Shown here: piece after piece, positions 54,371 through 62,916 of the stretch | Layout of the letters: every line of letters begins with the position of its first letter | Numbering within the stretch: position 1 is the first letter of the stretch | NCBI GenBank assembly: GCA_031546985.1 | Contig: JAVBJN010000056.1 | Location: 1 to 64,000, forward strand | DNA from: JAVBJN01 sp031546985 | Lineage (GTDB): Bacteria > Bacteroidota > Bacteroidia > Chitinophagales > Chitinophagaceae | Direction of reading: 5' to 3' | DNA length: 64,000 nucleotides | Program-made: the position numbers and the translations under genes | Notes under the pieces: model-generated | What the model was told of the DNA's origin: nothing | The model's input: the letters and a program-made list of their open reading frames with translations, nothing else | Database searches by the model: none

Positions 54371-54998
54371 ACTCATATTTGTAATGGCCGGTTTGTTGTG
54401 CGCGTTGTACACGTTTGCACAGCCTGCCGGATTTAAGAAAGTAGCCAACGACGCGGCTTTCAGGCAGTCTTTTACCAAAGCCACGCAAGAAACCCAAACC
54501 ATCGAAAGCGATTTTACGCAGGTAAAAGAACTCTCCATGCTGTCTGAAAAAGTAAATTCAAAAGGGAAATTCTATTATAAGAAAGACAGCAAGGTGCGCA
54601 TCGAATACACACAGCCCTATTTCTACCTGATGGTGATGAATGCCGGGCAGGTAATGGTAAAAGACGACCAGAAGAAAAATACCATTAATGCCAAGAGCAA
54701 TAAAATGATGCAGTCTGTAAACCAGGTGATGCTCGATTGCGTGCGCGGCACGGCTTTCCAGAACAAAGACCTGCAAACCACGGTGTTTGAAAGCAATAAA
54801 GAATACCTGCTTGATCTAAAGCCGGTAAACGCCGCGTTGAAAAACCTGATGGGTGCCATACAGGTGTATATGGATAAGACAAGTTTTGAAGTAACCCGGT
54901 TAACGATTGTAGAGAAGGGCGGCGATAAAACCACCATGACCTTCTTTAACCGGCATAACAATAAAACCCTGAGCGATGCGCTTTTTGCTGTTAAGTAG
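54363..54998 (+). CDS. LolA-like outer-membrane lipoprotein carrier protein
   Basis: 211 residues with a signal peptide (MRKLIFVMAGLLCALYTFAQ). The body fits LolA: FRQSFTKATQETQTIESDFTQVKELSML, KGKFYYKKDSKVRIEYTQPYFYLMVMN and a late IVEKGGDKTTMTFF. LolA-like proteins shuttle lipid-modified cargo through the periplasm. In aryl polyene clusters a LolA homologue is thought to carry the lipid-linked pigment to the outer membrane. Overlaps the next gene by 23 bases. Confidence 0.82.
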   Translation: MRKLIFVMAGLLCALYTFAQPAGFKKVANDAAFRQSFTKATQETQTIESDFTQVKELSMLSEKVNSKGKFYYKKDSKVRIEYTQPYFYLMVMNAGQVMVKDDQKKNTINAKSNKMMQSVNQVMLDCVRGTAFQNKDLQTTVFESNKEYLLDLKPVNAALKNLMGAIQVYMDKTSFEVTRLTIVEKGGDKTTMTFFNRHNNKTLSDALFAVK

Positions 54999-55587
54999 CC
55001 TGGTGCTGGGTCTGTGCTCCTGCTCCCGCATTTACAGCAAGCTGCCCGAAGTAAAGGTGGCCAATAATTGTCCGCAGCAACTGAAGCCAGCGTTTACACT
55101 GGTTAAGTATAAAACAGTTATTGATGTGGCAGGCCGCCACCTGAGTGGCATTTTGGTTTGTAAAACCATGGAAGACGGCGAAAAGCGGGTGGTATTCATC
55201 AACGAATTTGGCAGCACTTTCTTTGATTTTGGTTACAAAGGCAGCGACTTTACAGTGTATAATGTGCTGGAGCAGTTGAATAAAAAAGCAGTGATCAAAA
55301 CCCTGCGCAAAGATTTTATGATGCTGCTGTGGGAAGGGCTGGACTGGAGCAAGATGCAGCACCTGCAACAAGGCGAAGAACTACTGCACCGCATACCCAT
55401 TGCCAAAGGCGATATTTATATTGTAACCAATGCTGGTTGCAACAAAGTAGTGCGGGTAGAAAATACAGGCAAAAACAAAGTAGCCATCCTCCAATCCTTT
55501 GGAGGATCAGGTACTTTAACCGATAGCGTACACATCTCACACACCAAATTCCAGTTTGAGATAGCGCTCAAAAAAATAGAAGACTAA
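54976..55587 (+). CDS. Putative lipoprotein, pigment cluster (ApeN-like position)
   Basis: 203 residues. A short leader ends in LCSCS, a lipobox, so a lipoprotein is likely. The body has no clear domain; it is mainly strand-forming (VKVANNCPQQLKPAFTLVKYKTV, FGSTFFDFGYKGSDFTVYNV) and the position beside LolA matches the DUF3261 lipoprotein of Escherichia coli aryl polyene clusters. Whether it is truly a member of that family cannot be settled by eye. Overlaps the LolA gene by 23 bases and touches the next ATG. Confidence 0.65.
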   Translation: MRFLLLSSLVLGLCSCSRIYSKLPEVKVANNCPQQLKPAFTLVKYKTVIDVAGRHLSGILVCKTMEDGEKRVVFINEFGSTFFDFGYKGSDFTVYNVLEQLNKKAVIKTLRKDFMMLLWEGLDWSKMQHLQQGEELLHRIPIAKGDIYIVTNAGCNKVVRVENTGKNKVAILQSFGGSGTLTDSVHISHTKFQFEIALKKIED

Positions 55588-55946
55588 TGTTAGAAGGATC
55601 ATTTTATACCATACATAACCCGCAGGTAGAAGAAGCCTCTTTTACGGCAGAACTGCGTTTCGATGCAGCGCATGAAATTTTTGAAGGGCATTTTCCCGGT
55701 CAGCCGGTAGTGCCCGGTGTATGCATGATGCAGCTCATTAAAGAGCAGTTTAATAAAATAATACAGCAAAACTATACCTTGCGCGAAGGGCAGAACATCA
55801 AGTTCCTGGCTATGATAGACCCTACGCAAACGCTTGCCGTGCAGCTTAACCTGAGCTGGCAGCCTGCGGCGGAAGGCTATTGGGTAACCGCCCTGTTGCA
55901 GCAGGATGCTACTACGTTTTTGAAATACAAAGCCCGTTTTGCCTGA
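55587..55946 (+). CDS. ApeI-like 3-hydroxyacyl-ACP dehydratase (hotdog fold)
   Basis: 119 residues. The catalytic motif is FEGHFPGQPVVPGVCMMQ with the His conserved. It is a compact FabZ-like enzyme that dehydrates 3-hydroxyacyl-ACP. Together with the ApeP-like protein it gives the cluster two dehydratases, as in known aryl polyene loci. Its TGA overlaps the ATG of the next gene (TGATG). Confidence 0.86.
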   Translation: MLEGSFYTIHNPQVEEASFTAELRFDAAHEIFEGHFPGQPVVPGVCMMQLIKEQFNKIIQQNYTLREGQNIKFLAMIDPTQTLAVQLNLSWQPAAEGYWVTALLQQDATTFLKYKARFA

Positions 55947-57136
55947 TGCCTGATAGCCAGCCATTATACGAAAACGGCATGCGTAACCAAAAGGTTGCAT
56001 TATTGCTGCCTACCTATAACAATGCTACTGCCATTGGCGAGGTGCTGGAGCATGTGTTTCAGTACACCCACAGTGTAATTGTGGTAAACGATGGCAGCAC
56101 CGATAATACATTGGAGGTGTTGGCACAATACCCCATGATTCAGCTGGTGAGTTATAAAAAAAACAGGGGCAAAGGCTGGGCATTGCGCCAGGGTTTTGCT
56201 TTTGCACGCAGCCAGGGTTATGATTATGTGATAACGATGGATACCGATGGGCAACACGATCCGGTAGATATCCGGGTGTTTCTCGAAAACCTGGAGACCA
56301 ACCCCGGCGCATTAATGATTGGCGCCCGTAATATGGATCAGGCCAGTGTGCCCGGCAAAAGCAGCTTTGGCAATAAGTTTTCTAATTTTTGGTTCAGGGT
56401 AGAAACGGGTATTAAACTGCCCGATACGCAAAGCGGTTACCGCTTGTATCCTTTGGAGCCTTTGTGCCAAATGAAATACTTTACCCGCAAATACGAATTT
56501 GAGATTGAGGTAATTGTACGTGCCGCCTGGAAAGGAGTGAAGGTGATGGCCGTGCCGGTAAAAGTATATTACCCTCCGGCAGAAGAGCGCATATCGCATT
56601 TTAGACCGTTTAAGGACTTTAGCCGCATTAGTGTGCTCAACACGGTGCTGGTACTTATTACTTTTTTGTGGATAAAGCCGCGTGATTTCTTCATTACACC
56701 CTTCCGCAAAAAAGGCTGGAAAGCTGTGCTGCGCGATAATTTCATGAATCCCAACGAAAGCAATGCGCACAAAGCCGCGTCTATTGGGTTTGGGGTGTTT
56801 ATGGGTATTGTACCCATTTGGGGTTTTCAGCTGGCAGTAGGTATTCCGTTAGCCATTCTTATGCGGCTCAATAAGGCATTGTTTCTTGTGGCAGCCAATA
56901 TCAGTATTTTTCCTCCGGTTATCTGGGCGGCAAGCCTGCTTACGGGTAAGCTGGTGCTGGGCAAAAAAGATTGGGCTTTCCAATACGAAGGGCTTACCAT
57001 CGATACGGTAAAAAGATTGGGTGCCGAGTTTTTTATAGGTGGCGCGGTACTGGCCGTAGTAGCCGGAGTCTTCTCTTACCTGCTCACTTATGTGCTGCTC
57101 AAGGTTTTTCGCAAGTCCAATACACAGACTAATTAA
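55946..57136 (+). CDS. GT2 glycosyltransferase fused to a DUF2062 domain
   Basis: 396 residues from the ATG at 55946. The N-terminal GT2 domain (about 10-240) has VALLLPTYNNATAIGEVLE, VVNDGSTDNT, and VITMDTDGQHDP (nucleotide-sugar and metal binding), close to dolichol-phosphate-mannose synthases. The C-terminal part (about 275-390) has a DUF2062 membrane domain (VFMGIVPIWGFQLAVGIPLAILM). The fusion suggests transfer of a sugar onto a lipid carrier at the membrane. In an aryl polyene cluster that would glycosylate the lipid anchor, consistent with the nearby deacetylase. Last gene of block 2. It is convergent with the DUF1415 gene. Confidence 0.83.
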   Translation: MPDSQPLYENGMRNQKVALLLPTYNNATAIGEVLEHVFQYTHSVIVVNDGSTDNTLEVLAQYPMIQLVSYKKNRGKGWALRQGFAFARSQGYDYVITMDTDGQHDPVDIRVFLENLETNPGALMIGARNMDQASVPGKSSFGNKFSNFWFRVETGIKLPDTQSGYRLYPLEPLCQMKYFTRKYEFEIEVIVRAAWKGVKVMAVPVKVYYPPAEERISHFRPFKDFSRISVLNTVLVLITFLWIKPRDFFITPFRKKGWKAVLRDNFMNPNESNAHKAASIGFGVFMGIVPIWGFQLAVGIPLAILMRLNKALFLVAANISIFPPVIWAASLLTGKLVLGKKDWAFQYEGLTIDTVKRLGAEFFIGGAVLAVVAGVFSYLLTYVLLKVFRKSNTQTN

Positions 57137-57139
57137 TCA

Positions 57140-57682
57140 TTACATACAAGCAGCTCTGAGTGCTTTCATGGCTTCCAGTCCCTTTTCGCGGGCCAGGGCT
57201 ATGTTGCGTTCCGGAATATTTTCGGGATCGGGGAAGTGCTGCAAGGCTTTGGTAAGACTGGCTTCGCGCAGTAGGTGCACCATCGGGTAAATGGAGCGGT
57301 TGGTATAATTGGCAGGATCATCGCGCTGCACCTCTGCAAAGCGGTATTGCGGGTGAAAGCTTGCCAGTTGGTATACGCCATCGTAATCGTTGCGCTGTAG
57401 CATAGCTTCGACCATTTCTACTAAATCGAGATAGGAAGTAAACGAAGAGAACGCATTGGGGAAAATAACCAGCGTGGTTTCAATATCGGGGTTGTTGTCC
57501 AGCATCTCGCACTCATCCTGGATGGCATCGAGCGCATTGTGCAGTTTGGTGCCATTGCAAACAGCGTAACGCACACTGCCTTTATTCACTTCACGCGCGG
57601 CAAAAGGGCAGAAATTAAGCCCTATCACCACTTCCTTGATCCACTTTTCCGTTTGCGCTATAACCTGTTCATCCGTTACCAT
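57140..57682 (-). CDS. DUF1415 family protein
   Basis: 180 residues from the ATG at 57682 (MVTDEQVIAQTEKWIKEVVIGLNFCPFA). The conserved LNFCPFA with its Cys, VRYAVCNGTK and FHPQYRFA are DUF1415 markers. Function is unknown. The open frame continues upstream through the tandem repeats to 58012, but those residues are repeat translation and are not part of the gene. Confidence 0.85.
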   Translation of the reverse strand: MVTDEQVIAQTEKWIKEVVIGLNFCPFAAREVNKGSVRYAVCNGTKLHNALDAIQDECEMLDNNPDIETTLVIFPNAFSSFTSYLDLVEMVEAMLQRNDYDGVYQLASFHPQYRFAEVQRDDPANYTNRSIYPMVHLLREASLTKALQHFPDPENIPERNIALAREKGLEAMKALRAACM

Positions 57683-57811
57683 ATCCTTCCGTTTAGGGGG
57701 TAAAAGTAAACATAGTTCCCCAATGGCAATTATATCTCTGATGTGATGATGTTTGATGGCTGATCGATACAGCAGGTGAGAAATGAAAAGACCTGTCAGG
57801 TGCGTTTTTGT

Positions 57812-58334
57812 GGTTCGCGAGGTATAGTTTCCCGGAGATCTGATTGTTGTTGGTTTGCGGGCAATCCAGCGGCACTGTAACTGTTGTAGGTCAGGATCTG
57901 CGCGATCTGCGGGAGAGAGGTTCGCGAGGTATAGTTTCCCGCAGATATCGCAGATTGTTTCGCAGATACCGCAGATCCGATTGTCGTTGGTCTGCGGGTA
58001 ATCCATAGGCATTGTAACTGTTGTAGGTCAGGATCTGCGTGATCTGCGTGGTTTTTGATCTGCACGATCTGCGGGAGAGAGGTACGCGAGGTATAGTTTC
58101 CCGCAGATGCCGCAGATTGTTTCGCAGATACCGCAGATTTGATTGTCGTTGGTCTGCGGGCAATCCAGCGGCACTGTAACTGTTGTAGGTCAGAATCTGC
58201 GTGATCTGCGTGGTTTTTGATCTGCGCGATCTGCGGGAGAGAAGTTCGTGAGGTATAGTTTCCCGCAGATGCCGCAGATTGTTTCGCAGATACCGCAGAT
58301 CCGATTGTCGTTGGTCTGCGGGTAATCGGTTGTG
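57812..58334. repeat. Tandem array of about 162-bp repeats
   Basis: Four head-to-tail copies: a shortened first (57812-57918, 107 bp), two full copies (57919-58080 and 58081-58242, both 162 bp) and a partial fourth (58243 to about 58327). Each copy holds internal GATCTGCG-type short repeats and opens with GGTTCGCGAGGTATAG or a close variant. Followed by CACCTAT x3 (58358-58380). The 822-base gap (57683-58504) contains this array and no gene that I can support. Confidence 0.85.
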
Positions 58335-58504
58335 GCTTGTGGGACTCGCGCCGATTCACCTATCACCTATCACCTATCACCATTCACTTTTTACTTCATA
58401 TATCAGAACAATCCGCAGCCCAATAACAAAATTTTAAGATTGTTTTCACAAATGCCCGTCCCTATTGATTTTTAACCCTCCTGTATTTTAAGTATTTTCG
58501 CAAA

Positions 58505-58870
58505 GTGAATAAAAGACACCGGACATATCATTTTTTCTTCCTGTGTCTGTTCCTGACCGGTTTATTCAGCTCTGCATTACCGGTTTCTGCCCATACCAAA
58601 GTAACGAACAAGCCTGTTCATGAACTGCGGCAGAAACGGTTCAGCCTCTTAGATTGTCTGCATCCTGTAGATACCAATGTAAAACCGGTTGGCAACAGCC
58701 GTAATCCTTTTTCGCCGGGCGATGAGCCTTTGGGTGGCGGCTTGCGTATTGTTCCGGCCGCGGCAGTATTGGTCATACATATCCCGCTATACCATAACCG
58801 TTCCGAAGGTTATGAAGCGTGGCAGCAGCAATACCTGCAACATATTTATCCGTTTCACCATTTCTGGTAA
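58505..58870 (+). CDS. Small secreted protein of unknown function
   Basis: 121 residues from a GTG start. The signal peptide is MNKRHRTYHFFFLCLFLTGLFSSALPVSA. The mature part is short, with a Gly/Pro-rich middle (NSRNPFSPGDEPLGGG) and an aromatic/His-rich tail (HHFW). No family is recognised. A TATTTTCG that misses the -7 consensus by one base lies just upstream. Possibly cotranscribed with the next gene. The reading is supported by the signal peptide, but it could be a small orphan. Confidence 0.55.
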   Translation: MNKRHRTYHFFFLCLFLTGLFSSALPVSAHTKVTNKPVHELRQKRFSLLDCLHPVDTNVKPVGNSRNPFSPGDEPLGGGLRIVPAAAVLVIHIPLYHNRSEGYEAWQQQYLQHIYPFHHFW

Positions 58871-59006
58871 GTAATGCCTGGTTGCGATACCTATCGCAAC
58901 AGCAAGTAAAGATGACCATGTCGCAATGGTTGTCTGTTTAACTATTGGCGTTGGTCCCGCTGGTGGATCAGCTGCCGCATTGCTTACATTTTTAATACAA
59001 CAGATT

Positions 59007-59507
59007 ATGGACGGTACAATTGGTATAGCCCTTTTAATGGTGGGCGCTATTGCTTTGGTAATTATTTTATTGGTGATGTCGCATAACCGCAAGGTGAAGC
59101 AGCAGCAAGCCTTACGGCAAGATATTTTTAACCGTGCGGCTACGGCTGCCAACCTGAGCATTAGCCAACAGGAGCATTTCCAGGAGCGCCTCCTGGGCCT
59201 GGACGATAAACAAAAGATGCTGGTATGGTTCGACAGTTCCGAAACTGAGCAGTTGGTAGAGCTGATAGATCTGCGGGGCATTATTGCCTGCAACCTGATA
59301 CGGGCTACCCACAAACTCAAAAGCAGCGATAACCATTCGGTCGTAACCGGGGTGCACCTGCAACTCGATTCTGCTATTGGAGACAAACGGTCTTATATGA
59401 TTACTTTTTATGATAATGTGCGCAATAACCAACAGGAAATGCCCAGCCTGATAAAAAAAGCGGAACAATGGCAAAAGAGCATCAAAGAGATCGGAGATAT
59501 TAAATAA
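59007..59507 (+). CDS. Single-pass membrane protein of unknown function
   Basis: 166 residues from the ATG at 59007; a GTG/ATG further upstream (58926) is possible but would add an odd Gly/Ala-rich leader. One transmembrane helix (GIALLMVGAIALVIILLVM) is followed by a basic turn (SHNRKVKQQQ) and a cytosolic domain with coiled character, then EQLVELIDLRGIIACNLIR and a strand-rich part. No domain recognised. It lies 28 bases upstream of the antiporter gene and is probably cotranscribed, perhaps as an accessory. Confidence 0.65.
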   Translation: MDGTIGIALLMVGAIALVIILLVMSHNRKVKQQQALRQDIFNRAATAANLSISQQEHFQERLLGLDDKQKMLVWFDSSETEQLVELIDLRGIIACNLIRATHKLKSSDNHSVVTGVHLQLDSAIGDKRSYMITFYDNVRNNQQEMPSLIKKAEQWQKSIKEIGDIK

Positions 59508-59535
59508 ATTTAGATAACGAAACGTTTGCACGCGT

Positions 59536-61773
59536 ATGATTCATTTACCACCACTTATCACCGACCTGGGCCTGATCTTGGGAGCAGCGGCGGTGATCAC
59601 CTTATTGTTCAAGAAGCTGAAACAACCCCTGGTATTAGGTTACCTCATTGCCGGTTTCCTGGTAGGGCCGCATTTCAAGATGTTTCCTACCATCGTAGAG
59701 ATCGAAAGTGTAAATGTATGGGCCGAGATCGGGGTTATTGTACTGCTGTTTAGCCTGGGGCTGGAGTTCAGTTTCAAAAAACTGATCAGGGTGGGGCCAT
59801 CGGCATCCATTACCGCGGTTGTGGAAGTATTGTCGATGCTCTTTTTAGGATACCTGGCCGGTACGCTAATGGGGTGGTCGCGTATGGACAGCATCTTCCT
59901 CGGAGGGGTACTCAGTATCTCTTCTACCACAATTATCATCCGGGCTTTTGAAGAGCTGGGCCTCAAAGGGCAGAAGTTTGCCGGGCTGGTATTTGGTAGC
60001 CTTATTGTAGAAGACCTGGTGGCCATTGTGCTGTTGGTATTGCTGTCTACAGTAGCCATCAGTACCCAGTTTGCCGGTATGGATATGCTTATTTCTATCG
60101 TAAAACTGGTATTCTTCCTTATTCTCTGGTTCCTGTCCGGCATCTTCTTTTTGCCTACCCTGCTGCGCAAAACCAAAAAGCTCATGAGCGACGAAACCTT
60201 GCTCATTATGGCTTTGGCCTTGTGTATTATGATGGTATGGCTGGCTACACTGGCTGGTTTCTCCCCTGCGCTGGGTGCCTTTATTATGGGCTCTATCCTG
60301 GCCGAAACCACTTATGCCGAAAAGATTGAACACCTGGTAAAACCGGTAAAAGATCTGTTTGGCGCGGTATTCTTTGTATCGGTAGGTATGCTTATCGATC
60401 CTAAAGTTCTGGTAGAGTATGCTGGTCCGGTAGTGATTATTACCCTGCTTACGCTGGTAGGTAAGGCGCTGAGCTCTACACTGGGTGCGTTAATATCCGG
60501 CCAGCCGTTAAAGACTTCGGTGCAGGCGGGTATGAGTTTATCGCAGATCGGGGAGTTTTCCTTTATCATCGCTACGCTTGGCTTGTCGCTGAAGGTAACG
60601 AGCCCGTTCCTGTATCCCATTGCGGTGGCGGTATCGGCGGTAACTACGTTTACCACACCGTATATGATTAAACTATCTGGTCCGTTTTACGAAAAACTGA
60701 ACCAGTGGCTGCCCAAATCGTGGATTGCGGCGCTAACCCGCTACAGCAACCGTTCGCAACGGATCAAGGATTCTACCGATTTCCAGAAGCTGATACGGGT
60801 GTATATTATGAACTCGGTATTGCTTTCGGTAGTTATTGTGGCCATTATCCTGTTGTCGGCCTATTGGCTTATGCCATTCCTCAATACCCGGATGGAGAAC
60901 CGCAACCTGGCTAATCTCATTGGTTTGTTCCTTACCATGCTGCTGATGGCACCGTTCCTCTGGGCATTGGTCATCAAGATTCACCAGAAAGAACTGATCC
61001 GCAACCTCTGGGCCAAAAACAGTTCGCGCGGGTTGATGGTGGTATTGCAACTGGTTCGCCTGGCACTGGGTGTATTGCTCATCGGTTTTTTGATAGACCG
61101 GGTATACAGCACATCGATCGCTATTGTGAGTGCCATTATCATCATTATCATTATGCTGCTGCTGAGCCGTAAAATTCAGCACCTGTACCTCAATATCGAA
61201 GGTCGTTTCCTAAGCAACTATAACGAACGCGAAACGGCCGAGGGCAATGGCGGTGAAGCATCGGCGCTCGTGCCCTGGGATGCCCACCTGGCGGTGTATG
61301 AAATAAGTCCCGATTGGCAGGGCCTGGGCAAAACCCTGCAACAACTGGCCTGGCGGGAGCGCTACGGTATTAATGTAGCCAGTATTGAGCGGGGCGATCA
61401 TATCATTAACATTCCTGCAGCGCAGGAGCAGATATTTCCGCACGATGCCATTTCGGTAATAGGTACCGATGAGCAGTTGCTGAACTTTAGCAACGAGCTC
61501 AATGCAGGGGTACATGCCGAGGGCGAACGCAAACGCAGCGAAGTAATGCTCGAATCGTTTGAGGTAGGCCCGCAATCGTCTATTGTAAACAGAACCATTC
61601 GCGACTCTGGCATACGCCAGAAAGTGCATGGTATAATTGTGGGCGTAGAGCGGGATGGCCAGCGCATCATAAACCCCGAAGCATCTTGGGTAATAGAGCC
61701 CGGTGATGTGCTATGGATTGTGGGCGATAAACTGCGGCTTATATCTGTAAAAAGAAGAGAAGCGGTATTATAA
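59536..61773 (+). CDS. Monovalent cation:proton antiporter-2 (CPA2) family protein with two TrkA-C domains
   Basis: 745 residues. Around 12-13 hydrophobic segments form the Na+/H+ exchanger domain (residues about 1-400), including VIVLLFSLGLEFSFKKL, GGVLSISSTTIIIRAFEELGLKG and GFSPALGAFIMGSILAET. A second membrane part spans about 420-540. Two C-terminal TrkA-C (RCK_C) domains follow (LAVYEISPDWQGLGKTLQQLAW and SIVNRTIRDSGIRQKVHGIIVGVERDG), without a TrkA-N NAD-binding domain. It exports K+ or Na+ in exchange for protons. Ends at a strong terminator. Confidence 0.9.
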   Translation: MIHLPPLITDLGLILGAAAVITLLFKKLKQPLVLGYLIAGFLVGPHFKMFPTIVEIESVNVWAEIGVIVLLFSLGLEFSFKKLIRVGPSASITAVVEVLSMLFLGYLAGTLMGWSRMDSIFLGGVLSISSTTIIIRAFEELGLKGQKFAGLVFGSLIVEDLVAIVLLVLLSTVAISTQFAGMDMLISIVKLVFFLILWFLSGIFFLPTLLRKTKKLMSDETLLIMALALCIMMVWLATLAGFSPALGAFIMGSILAETTYAEKIEHLVKPVKDLFGAVFFVSVGMLIDPKVLVEYAGPVVIITLLTLVGKALSSTLGALISGQPLKTSVQAGMSLSQIGEFSFIIATLGLSLKVTSPFLYPIAVAVSAVTTFTTPYMIKLSGPFYEKLNQWLPKSWIAALTRYSNRSQRIKDSTDFQKLIRVYIMNSVLLSVVIVAIILLSAYWLMPFLNTRMENRNLANLIGLFLTMLLMAPFLWALVIKIHQKELIRNLWAKNSSRGLMVVLQLVRLALGVLLIGFLIDRVYSTSIAIVSAIIIIIIMLLLSRKIQHLYLNIEGRFLSNYNERETAEGNGGEASALVPWDAHLAVYEISPDWQGLGKTLQQLAWRERYGINVASIERGDHIINIPAAQEQIFPHDAISVIGTDEQLLNFSNELNAGVHAEGERKRSEVMLESFEVGPQSSIVNRTIRDSGIRQKVHGIIVGVERDGQRIINPEASWVIEPGDVLWIVGDKLRLISVKRREAVL

Positions 61774-61783
61774 GTTTAGAGGT

Positions 61784-61816
61784 AAAGGGAGGTTGTGCTA
61801 CAACCTCCCTTTTTTA
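61784..61816 (+). terminator. Terminator after the antiporter gene
   Basis: Perfect 13-bp stem AAAGGGAGGTTGT (61784-61796) with 61800-61812, loop of three, then TTTT. Confidence 0.88.
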
Positions 61817-61819
61817 ATA

Positions 61820-61985
61820 TGGGGCGTATAAAATGATGAGAAGGGAGTTATCCTGCACGGCGGAATGAAGCCGAAGCAGGATTGCTTTGCCGAAGATCTT
61901 TTACATGGAAGTTTTGGTGCAGAGATACTGCATCCCTCCTGCGTTCCCGAAGGGTCGGGACAGGCGGGCGCAGTATGACATCGCT
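61820..61985. repeat. Palindromic intergenic segment
   Basis: Contains TATCCTGCACGGCGGAATG...GCAGGATTG (near-palindrome) and ATACTGC at 61927 paired with GCAGTAT at 61970, around an inverted CCTGTCCCG copy. The gap to the methyltransferase gene (61774-62145, 372 bases) holds these repeats, a terminator and a promoter; no gene. Confidence 0.5.
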
Positions 61986-62130
61986 ATCAAATAAGAATTA
62001 ATATAACAGGTTGCAGCAGCAACCAATTTGTAAATAGTGGATAATATGTTTTGAAAAAAATCATATCAGCAGGCAGTTTATGCAGGAACGGTGCAGGGCG
62101 GGGTGGTCAGGTTAAACCGAATAACTTCCG

Positions 62131-62138
62131 TAATTTTG
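62131..62138 (+). promoter_or_regulatory. -7 promoter element, methyltransferase gene
   Basis: TAATTTTG, exact TAnnTTTG match, seven bases before the ATG at 62146. The start point should fall at or next to the ATG, so the message is probably leaderless. Confidence 0.6.
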
Positions 62139-62145
62139 CATCCCG

Positions 62146-62766
62146 ATGGATAACCAGACCTTTCAGAATAGTGAAATAGCGAAAGACGAATATCTTGTAT
62201 CAGACCTGGCCTTCGACCGTTTGTTTCCGGCCCATCTGAGCAAGCATTCTCACCGGCACTGGACCCCTATTAAAGTGGCCAGGCGAGCTACCCGGTTTTT
62301 AGCCGTAGGCTCCAACCCCAAAATTATTGATGTAGGCGCAGGCCTTGGCAAATTTTGCATTACGGGTGCGCACAAGGCGCCTAAGGCACAGTTTACAGGC
62401 ATTGAGCAGCGCGATGCGCTGGTAAAGCACGGCAATAAAGTGATTCGCCAATTGGGATTGCCTAATGCCCGGTTGGTAAAAGGCGATTTTCGCGATATGG
62501 ATTTCTCCGAATATACCGGTGTGTATTTCTACAATTCCTTTTACGAAAACCTGGACGATGACCAGTGCCAGATCGACGATTCGGTAGAGCGCTCGGCTAT
62601 ACTGTATCATCTTTACTCCGACCATTTGTTCCAATGTCTGAAAGCAATGCGCAAAGGCACCCGGTTGGTAACCTACTGGAGCATGGCCGACGAAGTGCCG
62701 GCCGATTACGAATTGTTCGAAACCGACTTTGATGGCAACTTACGCTGCTGGATTAAGAATTTCTGA
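62146..62766 (+). CDS. Class I SAM-dependent methyltransferase
   Basis: 206 residues. Motif I is IIDVGAGLGKFCITGAH, then GIEQRDALVKHGNK and FYNSFYENL as the later Rossmann elements. The N-terminus (SEIAKDEYLVSDLAFDRLFPAHLSKHSHRHWTPIKVARRATRF) is His-rich, and nothing indicates the substrate. Preceded by an exact -7 element that suggests a leaderless transcript. Monocistronic, ending at a bidirectional terminator. Confidence 0.8.
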   Translation: MDNQTFQNSEIAKDEYLVSDLAFDRLFPAHLSKHSHRHWTPIKVARRATRFLAVGSNPKIIDVGAGLGKFCITGAHKAPKAQFTGIEQRDALVKHGNKVIRQLGLPNARLVKGDFRDMDFSEYTGVYFYNSFYENLDDDQCQIDDSVERSAILYHLYSDHLFQCLKAMRKGTRLVTYWSMADEVPADYELFETDFDGNLRCWIKNF

Positions 62767-62861
62767 TTTCAGCATAGCCTTGTGCCATGCTGCAGAGTAA
62801 AGCATGGGCGTAACCTGTCCCGCCCATGCGGGATGCACATCTCAAACTTTATCTACAATAT

Positions 62862-62898
62862 AAAACCCCGCTGTTCGTGAGAGCAGCGGGGTTTTTAT
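62862..62898. terminator. Bidirectional terminator between convergent genes
   Basis: 15-bp stem with one wobble (62862-62876 with 62881-62895), loop of four, A-run and T-run on either side. A copy of the CCTGTCCCGC-N4-GCGGG repeat lies just left of it (62815-62834). Confidence 0.85.
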
Positions 62899-62916
62899 TA
62901 GTATCGTTTATGATAA

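Noticed and set aside
57812..58334. Possible CRISPR array
   Set aside because: Units are 162 bp, adjacent copies are joined without unique spacers, and no cas gene is nearby.
57796..58359. 187-residue minus-strand frame with three near-identical repeats
   Set aside because: It is translation of the 162-bp tandem array; no start signal, and the pattern is set by DNA repeats rather than protein selection.
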